A stretch of 47,721 nt of DNA. It comes from an uncultured Victivallales bacterium. GTDB taxonomy: Bacteria; Verrucomicrobiota; Lentisphaeria; Oligosphaerales; JAFGRS01. Below are positions 34,705 to 44,300 of this stretch, one piece after another (within the stretch, counting starts at the first letter, position 1; every line of letters starts with the position of its first letter). The notes beneath the pieces were generated by a model, which worked only from the letters and a program-made list of their open reading frames with translations, had not been told where the DNA came from and made no database searches. The stretch spans positions 1-47,721 of the forward strand of contig CAILUI010000007.1 in assembly GCA_903837355.1 (NCBI GenBank). Direction: 5' to 3'. A program made the translations under genes and the position numbers.

Positions 34705-35960
34705 TGGGCTGGATCAGCCGCATCCTATTCCTGTTCGTGCAGTACGTCCTGCTGGCCATGACCCAGATCTGGGGCAACAAGATGCGGTCGATGCTGACCA
34801 CCCTGGGCATCGTCATCGGCGTGGCTTCAGTGACCAGCGTGATCGCGGCTTTGTCCGGGCTCAAGAACAAAGTGCTCAGCGACCTGGAGTCCTTCGGTAC
34901 CAACAAGCTGTACGCCTGGACCGTGGTCCCGCAGACGGGCCGGCTGAAGGGGGCCGCCGCCTGGCGATTGCGGCTCACGCCCGAGCAGTTCGAGCACGTC
35001 CTCGAGCACTGTCCCAGCCTGGCGGCCTTTACCCTGGTCAGCAATGGTGGGCGCCAGACCATCCGCGCCGGCGAGCGGACCGTCGAGAACGTCCGCGTCA
35101 ATGGCATCCAGCCCGACTGGCACCGGGTCGAAAACCGGCCGGTGCTGCTCGGGCGGGCCTTCACCGTCGTGGACGAAGAGCACGCTTGGCCCGTGTGTCT
35201 GATCAACCCTGACCTGCGGGACCGCCTGGGGCTGAAACGCGACTGCATCGGCCAGAGCCTGCTGCTCGAGGGGCGCCGCTTCAACATCGTGGGCGTGGTC
35301 TCCCCCATGCCGGCCATGAGCATGATTGGCGAGATGATCGGCGGCGAGGATTTCGAGGTCTTCGTCCCCCTCGGGACGCACGTCCGCATCCAGCCGCGCT
35401 GGATGCACCTCATTGCGATCAGCCGCGACACCAAGCTGTCGGAGGACGCCCAGGCAGAACTGAGCTTCTACATGCGGCAGGCGCAAGGGCTGTTGCCGGG
35501 CGATCCGGACACCTTCAAGATCACGACCCTGCAGACCGAGATCAAGAAGTTCAACGACATGTCGATGATGATCACCCTGGTGGCGACCGGGATCGTCTGC
35601 GTGTCTCTGCTGGTGGGGGGCATCGGCATCATGAACATCATGCTGGTATCGGTCTCGGAGCGCACCCGCGAGATCGGCCTGCGCAAGGCGGTCGGCGCCA
35701 CGCGTACCGCCATCCTGACGCAGTTCCTGGTCGAAGCGCTGATGCTCTGCTTCCTGGGCGGGTTGGTGGGGGTTGCCTGCGGCCATGGCCTGAGCTACGC
35801 CATCAGTGCCATCAACCCCATGCTGGACCACACCCGCATCCCGCTTTGGGCCATCGGCATGTCGTTGGGTTTTTCGGCGGCTGTGGGCATCGGCTTCGGT
35901 ATGTTCCCCGCCATCAAGGCCGCCAATCTTGACCCTATCGAGGCTCTGCGTCATGAGTAG
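34704..35960 (+). CDS. MacB-type FtsX-domain ABC permease
   Basis: The 418-residue membrane protein has one N-terminal transmembrane helix, a periplasmic MacB-PCD-type domain (about 60-280) and three C-terminal helices in the FtsX domain (about 285-410). The diagnostic segment VGGIGIMNIMLVSVSERTRE followed by IGLRKAVGATRTAIL is intact, as is the closing FPAIKAANLDPIEALRHE. It pairs with the ATPase encoded immediately before it and the adaptor two genes upstream to form a tripartite exporter. In classical MacB the ATPase and permease are fused; here they are separate genes. The ATG overlaps the ATPase stop by one base, and its own 3' end overlaps the TolC-family gene by eight bases, so translation of the four genes is likely coupled. 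Confidence 0.9.
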
Positions 35961-37584
35961 ACCCGCTTGCGTTCGCCCCTGGTTTCCGGCTGCCCTCCTG
36001 GTTGTGGCGCTGGCATTGGGCGGCTGTACCTGGTACCGCGCGACCTTTGTCAAGATGCCGGCGGCGTCCTTCGACCTGCGCACGGTGGAGCCGATGGACC
36101 CAGCGGCGATCCCGCGGGCCGAGGCCACGCCCGTCCCGGCGCCGACGGCAGCGCCGGCGGGTCCCCCACCGGCGGAGTTGACCTTGACCATCGAGGAGTG
36201 CCGGGCGGCGGCGATCACGAATAATCTGCGCATCCAGTCCGTCCTCGTGGGTCCGGCCATTGCCAGCGACCAGATCAGCGAGGAGGAAGCGCGCTTCGAG
36301 GCCGTGTTCCAGAGCAGTGTTGCCTACTCCGAGACCGACACCCCGGTCACGACCGAGACCGGCACCCAGGCGCACCGGCTCGAGTCCAAGACCGGGGTCT
36401 CGATGCCCCTGCGCACCGGTGGCACGCTGAACTTCAACCTGGCCGACGCCCGCACCCACAGCTTTGCCGGTGACAACGGGCTCGACCCGGCCTACGACTC
36501 GTCAGCGAGCGTCTCTTTCAGCCAGCCGTTGCTGCGCAATGCGGGGCGGCGGACGAACACGCACGCCATCCGGTTGGCCGTCTATGGCCAGCAGATCGCC
36601 CAGACCTCCACGCGCCTGGAGATCATCCGTGTCCTGGCCGCGGTGGACCGTGTCTACTGGCGGCTCTATGCCAGCCGCTGCGTTCTGCAGGTACGCCGGC
36701 AGGATTACGACCTGGCGCAGAGCCAACTGGAGACCGCCCGGCGGCTGGTGGACGCGGGTGAACGCTCGTCGGTCGAAGTCCTGCGTGCGGAGTCCGCACT
36801 GGCCAGCCGACTGGAGGGGATCATCACCGCCGAAGTCACGGTTCGCGACCGCCAGCGGGAACTCAAGCAGGCCATCCACCGTGCCGACCTGCCGCAGGAC
36901 TCGGCGACCGTCATCGTGCCGGGAACGGAGCCCGACCCGGCGCACTACCGGTTCGACGCGGCCAGCCTCATGGCACAGGCTTCACGGAACCGCATGGAAC
37001 TGCTCGAACTCGAGCTGGAGTTGGCGCAAAGTGATAGCACGGTCGAGTACCTCCGCAACCAACTGCTGCCCCTGGTCATGTTGGACTACGCCTACAATGT
37101 CAACGGCCTGGGCGATAGTCGCCGTGAGTCCTACGACCTCCTCGACAGTCGCCGTTTTGCCGACCACCGGGCCGGCATCAGCCTCCTGGTGCCGCTTGGA
37201 AACGGTGCCGCCGAGAGCCGTCTGCGGCAGGCGCTGCTGAGTCGCCAGCAGAAGCTGCGCACCAAGGCGGAGAGCGAGGCGCTCATCGAGCAGGAGGTCC
37301 TGATGGCCTGCGACAATCTCGAGGCCGCCTGGCAGCGCATCCTGGCTAACCGGCAGAGTGTCCTGCTCGCCCAGCGTCTGCTTGAGGCCGAGCGTCGGCA
37401 GTATGAACTGGGCATCAACACCTCCAACGATGTGCTCATCGCCCAGGCCAAGCTGGCGGACGCGCAGAGCGCCGAGATTCAGGCCCTGGCCGAGCACCAG
37501 ATTGCCCTGGTTGACACCGCCTACGCCACGGGCACCGTGTTGGGCGCCGCCAAGCTGCGCTGGCAGGAGGCCGCCGCGCCGTAA
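35953..37584 (+). CDS. TolC-family outer-membrane lipoprotein
   Basis: The 543-residue protein has a lipoprotein signal ending LGGC (lipidated C25) and a proline-alanine linker (about 50-72). Two outer-membrane-efflux repeats follow, beginning LTIEECRAAAITNNLRIQ. The second half contains LAQSQLETARRLVDAGERSSVEVLRAES-type heptad helices and ends in ERRQYELGINTSNDVLIAQAKLADAQSAEI, the typical second repeat helix. It would provide the trimeric outer-membrane channel for the adjacent adaptor, ATPase and permease. ATG 35953 overlaps the end of the permease gene by eight bases and opens directly into the signal peptide; the open frame further upstream is antiphase to the permease and not real. The TolB-like gene follows after 32 bases. 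Confidence 0.88.
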   Translation: MSRPACVRPWFPAALLVVALALGGCTWYRATFVKMPAASFDLRTVEPMDPAAIPRAEATPVPAPTAAPAGPPPAELTLTIEECRAAAITNNLRIQSVLVGPAIASDQISEEEARFEAVFQSSVAYSETDTPVTTETGTQAHRLESKTGVSMPLRTGGTLNFNLADARTHSFAGDNGLDPAYDSSASVSFSQPLLRNAGRRTNTHAIRLAVYGQQIAQTSTRLEIIRVLAAVDRVYWRLYASRCVLQVRRQDYDLAQSQLETARRLVDAGERSSVEVLRAESALASRLEGIITAEVTVRDRQRELKQAIHRADLPQDSATVIVPGTEPDPAHYRFDAASLMAQASRNRMELLELELELAQSDSTVEYLRNQLLPLVMLDYAYNVNGLGDSRRESYDLLDSRRFADHRAGISLLVPLGNGAAESRLRQALLSRQQKLRTKAESEALIEQEVLMACDNLEAAWQRILANRQSVLLAQRLLEAERRQYELGINTSNDVLIAQAKLADAQSAEIQALAEHQIALVDTAYATGTVLGAAKLRWQEAAAP

Positions 37585-37616
37585 CCCGCGCGGCGGGGCG
37601 AGAAGGAGGACCGCAC

Positions 37617-38828
37617 ATGCTGTGGGGCAAGCAGAAACCAGCGCGGTGCCGGCGGCCGTGGGTGTGGGTGCAACGCGTGTCCGTCGCCGCCGCCGTGTTC
37701 TGGTTTGGAGGAGCCGCCATGAGCAGTGGACAGGAGGTCCCGGCACGCCTGATCGGCTACACGGAGATGCGTACCGATGTGCCGGGTGGCCGCGCGGCGA
37801 ACGTCTTCACCATGCGTGCCTGCGTGGTGCAGGCCGACGGCACCGGGCGTCGCGAGGTGGCGCAGCAGCTTGCCACCCAGCCCAACACCTGGAGCCAGTT
37901 CGTCGGCTGGTCGCCGGACGGTACCCAGGCCATCGTGCTCAGCGGCTGGGAGAGTACCGAGAACGCCGCGTGGGAGGAGGAGCACAAGACCTTCCGCATG
38001 GTTCCCGACGGCTGGCTGGTCGACTGTTGGCGGCTGGACCTCGCCAGCGGCCAGGCCACGAACCTGACTGCGGTCGAGCGCGTGAGTTGCTACAACACCG
38101 GCCTCTTCTTCTGGCCGAACGACCCGCGGCGTCTGGGCTTCCAAGCCCTGATCAACGGCGAGTCCAAGCCCTACAGCATGAACCTCGACGGCACCGGCAA
38201 GCAGGATCTCTCGCAGCAGGCAGGCTTTGCGTACGGTTTCAGCGCCGCGCCGGACGGCACGCGCATCGCTTACCACCAGGGCTATCAGGTCTACCTGGCC
38301 GAGGCCGATGGCCGGAACGCGAGGAAGGTCGAGACCGGCCACCCGTTCTGCTTCTGCCCCACCTGGTCGCCGGACGGTCAGTGGGTCGAGTTCCTGAGCG
38401 GCGAGCACTATAACTGCCACCCGCACCTGGTGGCGCGCGACGGCACCGGCCTGCGTAAGCTGGCGGATCGCGGTGGGTACGAAGGCGTGACGCTCTTCCT
38501 CGATGTGCCTGACTACCATGAGGGGAGCAGCGACACGCCGTGCTGGTCCCCCGACAGTCAGTGGGTCTACTACACGGCCAAGGTCGGCGCTGCCATCGAG
38601 TTGATGCGGGTCTCGCTGGCCGGCAAGACGGAGACCCTATCAACGTCCGCGGACGGGGTGCGGCACTACCACCCGAAGGTATCCGCCGACGGCCGCTGGC
38701 TGGTTTTCGGCTGCACCCGCGACGGCGTGCGCCAGGTGTGGGTCGCCCAGGCGGATGGCTCCCGAGCGCGACCGCTTACCGCCCTGACCAAGGGGCACGC
38801 CGCCATGTGGCCGAGCTGGCAGCCTTAA
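37617..38828 (+). CDS. TolB-like (PD40) beta-propeller protein
   Basis: The 403-residue protein has an N-terminal signal or membrane segment (about 16-38). A six- or seven-bladed propeller follows, marked by repeated FVGWSPDGTQ, SAAPDGTRIAY, FCPTWSPDGQWVEF, PCWSPDSQWVYY, KVSADGRWLVFG and AMWPSWQP. These are PD40/WD40-like blades as in TolB and in the oligogalacturonate lyase OGL. Blade ends with His residues such as YHQGY and HYNCHPH could bind a metal, as in OGL, but the assignment is uncertain. It may bind a glycan or peptide in the periplasm, or serve as a lyase. The ATG at 37617 follows GAAGGAGG by eight bases, a strong ribosome binding site. It lies between the export operon and the phosphotriesterase-family gene. 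Confidence 0.78.
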   Translation: MLWGKQKPARCRRPWVWVQRVSVAAAVFWFGGAAMSSGQEVPARLIGYTEMRTDVPGGRAANVFTMRACVVQADGTGRREVAQQLATQPNTWSQFVGWSPDGTQAIVLSGWESTENAAWEEEHKTFRMVPDGWLVDCWRLDLASGQATNLTAVERVSCYNTGLFFWPNDPRRLGFQALINGESKPYSMNLDGTGKQDLSQQAGFAYGFSAAPDGTRIAYHQGYQVYLAEADGRNARKVETGHPFCFCPTWSPDGQWVEFLSGEHYNCHPHLVARDGTGLRKLADRGGYEGVTLFLDVPDYHEGSSDTPCWSPDSQWVYYTAKVGAAIELMRVSLAGKTETLSTSADGVRHYHPKVSADGRWLVFGCTRDGVRQVWVAQADGSRARPLTALTKGHAAMWPSWQP

Positions 38829-38851
38829 GGCGTAGCGGGCAGGAGACGCTG

Positions 38852-39781
38852 ATGACGGTGATGACGGTACGCGGTGCGGTTCCATTGACGCAGCTCGGCG
38901 TGACCCAGATGCATGAGCATGTCCTGGCGAATGCCGATTTCGACGGTAACGACTACAACCTTCGTATGGACGAGGTCGCCGTCGCGGTTGACGAGTTGCG
39001 CTACTTCCGGGCGGCCGGCGGCGCCACCATGGTGGATCTCACCTGCGTCGGCCTCGGCCAGGATGTGCGCGGGCTGAAGGAGGTGGCCGAGCAGACCGGC
39101 GTGAACATCATCGCCTCGACCGGGTTCTACCGGGAGTGTTCGTATCCCGACTACGTGCAGCGCGAAACCGCCGATCAGCTTGCCCGGCGGCTGATCCGCG
39201 ACGTTCGTGAGGGCATCGACGGCACGGCGATCCGGCCCGGCATCCTGGCCGAGATCGCCACCGAATATGGCCGCGGCAGGATGAGTGCGCTGGAGACCAA
39301 GGTCTTCACTGCCGTCGCCTATGCCCAACGGGAGACCGGGCTGCCCATCTCGACGCATTGCTGGGCCGGCGAACTAGCCCTGGCTCAGATCGAGATCCTG
39401 ACCCGCGCCGGGGTACCACCAGGGAAGATTGTCATCGGTCACCTGGCCGTGGACCCCAGCGGAAAAGAGCGGCTTTTCGCCGCGGCCGAAACCGGAGTCT
39501 ACCTCGGTATCGACTGCATCGGCTACTGGTACGAGAAGCTGGTGGCAGTCAAGGATCCCGAGAAGGCGCGCTGGGTCCAGGAACTGATCGAGCGCGGCCA
39601 TCTGCGGCAGATCACGCTCTCGCAGGACCTCATCCGCAAACTCCAGTTGAAGCACTACCGGGGGCACGGCTACGACTACCTCCTCGGGCAGTTTGTCCCC
39701 ATGCTTACGGCTGCCGGGGTCAGCGCGGCCGACATCAGCACCATGCTCGTCAGCAACCCGCGGCAGGTATTCACGGCGTGA
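38852..39781 (+). CDS. phosphotriesterase-family metal-dependent hydrolase
   Basis: The 309-residue protein is an amidohydrolase-superfamily enzyme of the phosphotriesterase group. Its metal-binding set is complete: H21 and H23 in MHEHV, bridging E134 in LAEIATEYG, H169 in STHCWAG, H197 in IGHLAVDPS and D259 in LSQDLIRK. A glutamate instead of a carboxylated lysine as bridging ligand is typical of the phosphotriesterase homology proteins. These mostly hydrolyse lactones or sugar phosphate esters rather than pesticides. There is no signal peptide. ATG 38852 has AGGAG six bases upstream; ATG 38861 is an alternative. A sugar-lactone substrate would fit the neighbouring sugar genes, but this is inference. 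Confidence 0.9.
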   Translation: MTVMTVRGAVPLTQLGVTQMHEHVLANADFDGNDYNLRMDEVAVAVDELRYFRAAGGATMVDLTCVGLGQDVRGLKEVAEQTGVNIIASTGFYRECSYPDYVQRETADQLARRLIRDVREGIDGTAIRPGILAEIATEYGRGRMSALETKVFTAVAYAQRETGLPISTHCWAGELALAQIEILTRAGVPPGKIVIGHLAVDPSGKERLFAAAETGVYLGIDCIGYWYEKLVAVKDPEKARWVQELIERGHLRQITLSQDLIRKLQLKHYRGHGYDYLLGQFVPMLTAAGVSAADISTMLVSNPRQVFTA

Positions 39782-39816
39782 CGCCTGCCGGCAGTACCTT
39801 GCAGGAGAGCGCGCTC

Positions 39817-41346
39817 ATGGCGAAGAAGCTCCTCATCTACAACGACGACGGCTGGTCCAGCTACATGCGCTACCCGGCGCCCATGTCGCCGGCGGATGTG
39901 CTGGCGGCCACGCTGGGGCCGGTGCTGGGGACGGCGGTCACGCACTACCAGTTCTGCGCGCTGGGCGGGCACGTGGTGAACTACACCTCGTCGTTCCTGC
40001 CGCGCATCGGCGAGATGATGGCCGCGGTCGACACACTGCATGTCTGGCGTATGCGGGAAACGTTGCGGGGGCTTGAGCGCCTGGGCACGGATCCCCTGCG
40101 GATCGTCAGCACGGCCTGCCGCGAGCATGGCATCGTCTGCCAGTTCAGCCTGCGTATGAATGACGCTCACCATACCTACCGGCTTCCGGATGGCTCGTGG
40201 TACTTCCCCGAACTGCAGTCGCCCTGGTTCGAAGCCCACCGCGACGCCTTGCTCCCCAGCGGTCAGCTCGACTACGCGCATCCTGACGTGCACACTTACC
40301 GCGTGGCTCAGCTTGAGGAGGTCCTGGAGCGCTATGACGTCGACGGCGTCGACCTCGACTTCACGCGCTTCAAGCCGTGGTTTGTCGCCGGCCGCGAGGC
40401 CGCCGGAGCACCGCTCCTCACGGAATTGGTCGTGCGTCTGCGTGAGCTGACGCGTGCTCGGGGCAAGACCCTGAGTGCCCGTTTCGAGTACGACCCCCAG
40501 GTGTGTATCGCCAGCGGGCTCGACGTGGAGCGCTGGCTGGCCGAAGGCTGGCTCGACCAGATCACGCTGGGCGGCGTCGGTGACCACACCCCCGACGCGC
40601 CGGCGGATTGGTGGATTGAGCGGGCTCATCGTCATGCCTGCGTCGTCTGTCCCGGCGTCGAAGGGCAGTTGCACTGGTGCCCCGGGTCTGGTGCGGGCGG
40701 CACTGGAACCCATGCCGGCGCTGGGGTTCACGATGGTTTCGGCCCACCCTCGATGGCGTACCTGCGTGCCGTGGCGGCCAACCACTACCGCAGCGGTGCC
40801 GATGGCGTGAGCCTGTTCAACTTCACCTGCGCCGACGGCCCCTGCGACCCGCTGGCGTTCACCGAACTGGCGACTACGGAGGCACTGGCCGGCAAAGACA
40901 AGCAGTACGTCGTCGCCATGTGGCCTGCTGACGCGCAGGTCTACTACGCTCGCTGGCAGAGCCGCTTTGCGCTCCAGCCCGGGCAGGACCTTGCGGTTCA
41001 GCCCCTGACGATCGCGGACCGCCTGGAGCCGGGTCCTGCCGCCATGGCTCCGAGCGCACGGCTGACTCTTGACCTCATGGGCGTCAACCGCCTGACCGAT
41101 ATCGAGATTTCCATCAACGGCGTGCCGTTGACCCCGAACGGTGCCACCTACAACCACTACGACCACGGTTGCTGGAACGAGGTCGTGCAGTTTGCCGTAC
41201 CGACTATCTGTCTGGTGACTGGCGAGAACCACATCGGCTTGCGGCGCCTGGCACCGACACCTGGCTTCGCGGGTGCTGTCGAAGTGCGCAAGTGCATTCT
41301 GGATCTCACCTACCCGCCGCGGTCGGCATCAGGGCAGGGGCGATAG
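39817..41346 (+). CDS. GHL10-like glycosidase-related TIM-barrel protein
   Basis: The 509-residue protein has no signal peptide. It opens with KKLLIYNDDGWSSYMRYPAP and contains DVDGVDLDFTRFKPWF (about 180-195), the strand motif of GH10-like and chitinase-like barrels in which acidic residues at the strand end are catalytic or substrate-binding. A further barrel segment, WLAEGWLDQITLGGVGDHTPD, and a C-terminal beta domain (about 390-500, LTLDLMGVNRLTDIEISINGVPL) follow. I regard it as a family-10-like (GHL10) or related uncharacterised glycosidase family, but the function is not established. ATG 39817 has AGGAG nine bases upstream, and the gene starts 35 bases after the phosphotriesterase-family stop. 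The open frame extending further upstream overlaps that gene and is rejected. Confidence 0.7.
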   Translation: MAKKLLIYNDDGWSSYMRYPAPMSPADVLAATLGPVLGTAVTHYQFCALGGHVVNYTSSFLPRIGEMMAAVDTLHVWRMRETLRGLERLGTDPLRIVSTACREHGIVCQFSLRMNDAHHTYRLPDGSWYFPELQSPWFEAHRDALLPSGQLDYAHPDVHTYRVAQLEEVLERYDVDGVDLDFTRFKPWFVAGREAAGAPLLTELVVRLRELTRARGKTLSARFEYDPQVCIASGLDVERWLAEGWLDQITLGGVGDHTPDAPADWWIERAHRHACVVCPGVEGQLHWCPGSGAGGTGTHAGAGVHDGFGPPSMAYLRAVAANHYRSGADGVSLFNFTCADGPCDPLAFTELATTEALAGKDKQYVVAMWPADAQVYYARWQSRFALQPGQDLAVQPLTIADRLEPGPAAMAPSARLTLDLMGVNRLTDIEISINGVPLTPNGATYNHYDHGCWNEVVQFAVPTICLVTGENHIGLRRLAPTPGFAGAVEVRKCILDLTYPPRSASGQGR

Positions 41347-41367
41347 GCCGCTGCGGAAGGAACCAAC

Positions 41368-44300
41368 GTGGACAACGATCGACGGCGGCGGCGCTGGACG
41401 TGGGTGTGGGCTGTTGGCAGCCTTGCGGTCCTGGCGTTGGGGGGCGCCTTCCCGGCCGGCGCCGCGGACGCGGCAAGCGGGCCGCCAGGCCTGCTCGGGC
41501 ATTGGGCGTTCGATGACGGCCAGGGCGATGTGGCCAGCGACAGTTCGGGCCAGGCCAATGACGGCACCCTGCACGGGGCCGAATGGGTGCGCGGCGCCTT
41601 TGGCACGGCACTACATTTCAAGGGCGTCGAGTCGTACGTCGCCATCCCCGCGCCGAGGGGTCTCGATGGCGCCAACGAGCTGACGGTCGAGGCCTGGGTA
41701 TTGTGGCAGGGCAGCGGACGTTACCCGAACCTGTTGACGGGCGGGCAATGGAGTCCGGGCGGGTTCATGCTCTTTGTGGTCGACAACGCCTGCGCGTTCC
41801 GCCTGGGTCGGCCCGACGTCAGCGCGGCCGAGTCGGGCGCGCTGTGGGATGAACGCTCGGCACCGCTGGTCAGCGCCTTTGAGGTCGGCACGTGGTACCA
41901 CCTGGCAGCGACCTTCCGGCGGCCCGAGGTGGTGACCTACGTAAACGGCCAGGTAGCAGGGACGGCGACGTGGGACTACCCGATCGGCTGCCGGGGCGAT
42001 CTGCTGATCGGGTGCTGGTATCCGCTGCAGGCCTGTCATCAGGGCTTGATCGACGAGGTGAAGGTCTACAACCGAGCCTTGGTTGCCGCGGAGGTCCAGG
42101 CTAGCTTCGCGGCGGAGTCACCGCGGCGGATGGCGCCCGCGGCGGTGGCCTACGAGTCCATTCCGCCCACGGCGCCGGAAGGAGCCCAGCAGATGGCGGT
42201 ACTGGAAAACTCAGTGGCGCGGCTGGAGATCGATGCGCGCGGGCGCTGCAACGCCCTGGTCGACAAGGGCAGCGGTCGGAATCTGCTCGCGACCACTCTG
42301 CCGCTGGTCGCGTTGACCCGGAACGGCAAGACGGTCAGCGCCAGGACCTGCTCGTATGCCGACGGCAAGCTTCGTTTCGGCTTCGGCAAAGGGGGCGAAA
42401 GCGTGTTGGTCGCGGCCAGTGCCAAAGCGCACTATTTCACCTTCGAGGTCCTGGCCGTGGAGGGCGACGGCGTGCAGTCCGTGACCTTCCTCGCCTTGCC
42501 CGTCCTCAAGGGCACGTACAGCTTCCCTACCTCTGGCGCCACCGTCGGTGACGACTGGGCAGTCTGCTTGCGCGAGCTGAACCTGCAGACCGAGGTGACC
42601 CTCGGTGGCGCCCCCCCGGCGGCGCGGGCCGGAGCTCAGGCCGAGTATGGGCTGGTCGGCGCCAAAGCAGCCCTGGTGGTGTCGTCGCCCGCGGACCTGC
42701 GGCCGGCCCTGCAGGAGTTGGTCAAGGCCGAGGGTCTGCCGCAGTCCGCGCTGGGCGGTCCTTGGGCCTTGGACGCTGAGGGGAACCGGGGTTCGTACCT
42801 CTTTGCCGCCCCCTCGGAGCGCGAGGCGGACCGCTGGATCGAGTTCGCCAAGCGTGGCGGCTTTGCCTGTATGCACTACGACGGCTGGTATGCGTCGCTG
42901 GGACACTACGAGCCTGCCCCCGAGTTGTTCCCCAGTGGCCTGGCAGGGATGAAGGAGATGGTGCGTAAGGTCCACGCGGCCGGGATGAAGGCCGGCATGC
43001 ACACCTTGACCGGCTGCATTCAGCCGCACGACTCGTGGGTCACGCCAGTGCCGGACAAACGTTTGGCCGCGGATGCGTCGTACACCCTGGCCGCCGCCAT
43101 GGACGAGAAAGCAGAGACGATCCTGACGAGCGAGCGCCCGCAAATGCACGACATCATCTGGAGTTACGCCGGGGGCGGCAATGCCATCCGTATGGGTGAA
43201 GAGATCATCCAGTACGCCGCCATCTCATACCAGCCGCCCTACGGGTTCCTGAAGTGTACTCGCGGGGCGTTCGGGACCAGGCCGGGAGCGCATGCGCAGG
43301 GCAGTCCGGTCGATCATCTGCGCCAGGTCTACATCGCCTTCTACCCCGATGAGAGGACGACGCTGGTTGGGGAGGTCGCGGCGGCCATCGCGCGGGTCTA
43401 TAACGAGTGCGAGTTCGACCAGATCTACATGGATGGCTCAGAGGGCATGGGCAACCGGCACGCGGTCCAGACCATGCGCGACGCGATCTTCAGCCGCCTG
43501 CAGCGCCCAGCCGTCGTCGAGGCGAGCGAGTGGGGCCACTGGAGCTGGTACTACCACTCGCGCATCGGCGCCTGGGATCACGCTACCTGGGGCTGGAAGC
43601 GCTTTGTCGACATGCATTGCGCGGACATCGCCGGCTATCGCCAGGGGGCATTGCTGCAGGCGCAACTGGGCTGGTGGGTGGTGCTTGGGGCCGGTCCGGG
43701 AAACCGCGCCGAGACCCCTGACGAGATGGAGTATTTCTGCTGCAAGAACCTGGCCTACGACGCGCCGTCCTCGACCCAGGTGCCCGGCTCGCTGACGGCG
43801 CCCGCGAATGCTCGCCTGCTGGAGTACATCACCATGGCCGGCTGGTACGAGCGACTGCGGCTGGCGAACTACTTCCCCGAGTCCGTCAAGGCGCAGCTCC
43901 GGCAGCCCCGCCAGGACTTCCATCTGCTTCAGGCCGACGGCGGCGACTGGCAGCTCCTGCCCACCGACTACCTGGCCCATCGGATCACCGGCTCCGGCGA
44001 TGGCTCGGCGGCCTGGAGCGTCGCCAACCGCTTCGGTGCGCAGCCAGTACGCTTGCGGCTCGAGGCGCTGTACTCGGTCCAGCCCTACGACAGCCCCGAG
44101 GCGATGGTGCTGGCGGACCCGGCGCGGCCCGAGGCCTTCACCGTGAGCCGCAACGCCGTTGACGTGACGCACGCCCTGAGCCGGTCCACTGCCCAGGTCA
44201 AGGTCGGTGACGCCAGCCTCTGTTTCACGGCGACGAGCCAGCGCTCGTCCGGCAAGGGGGCCTGGGCTCAGGCCGGCATGCGCTTCGAGGCACCCTATCT

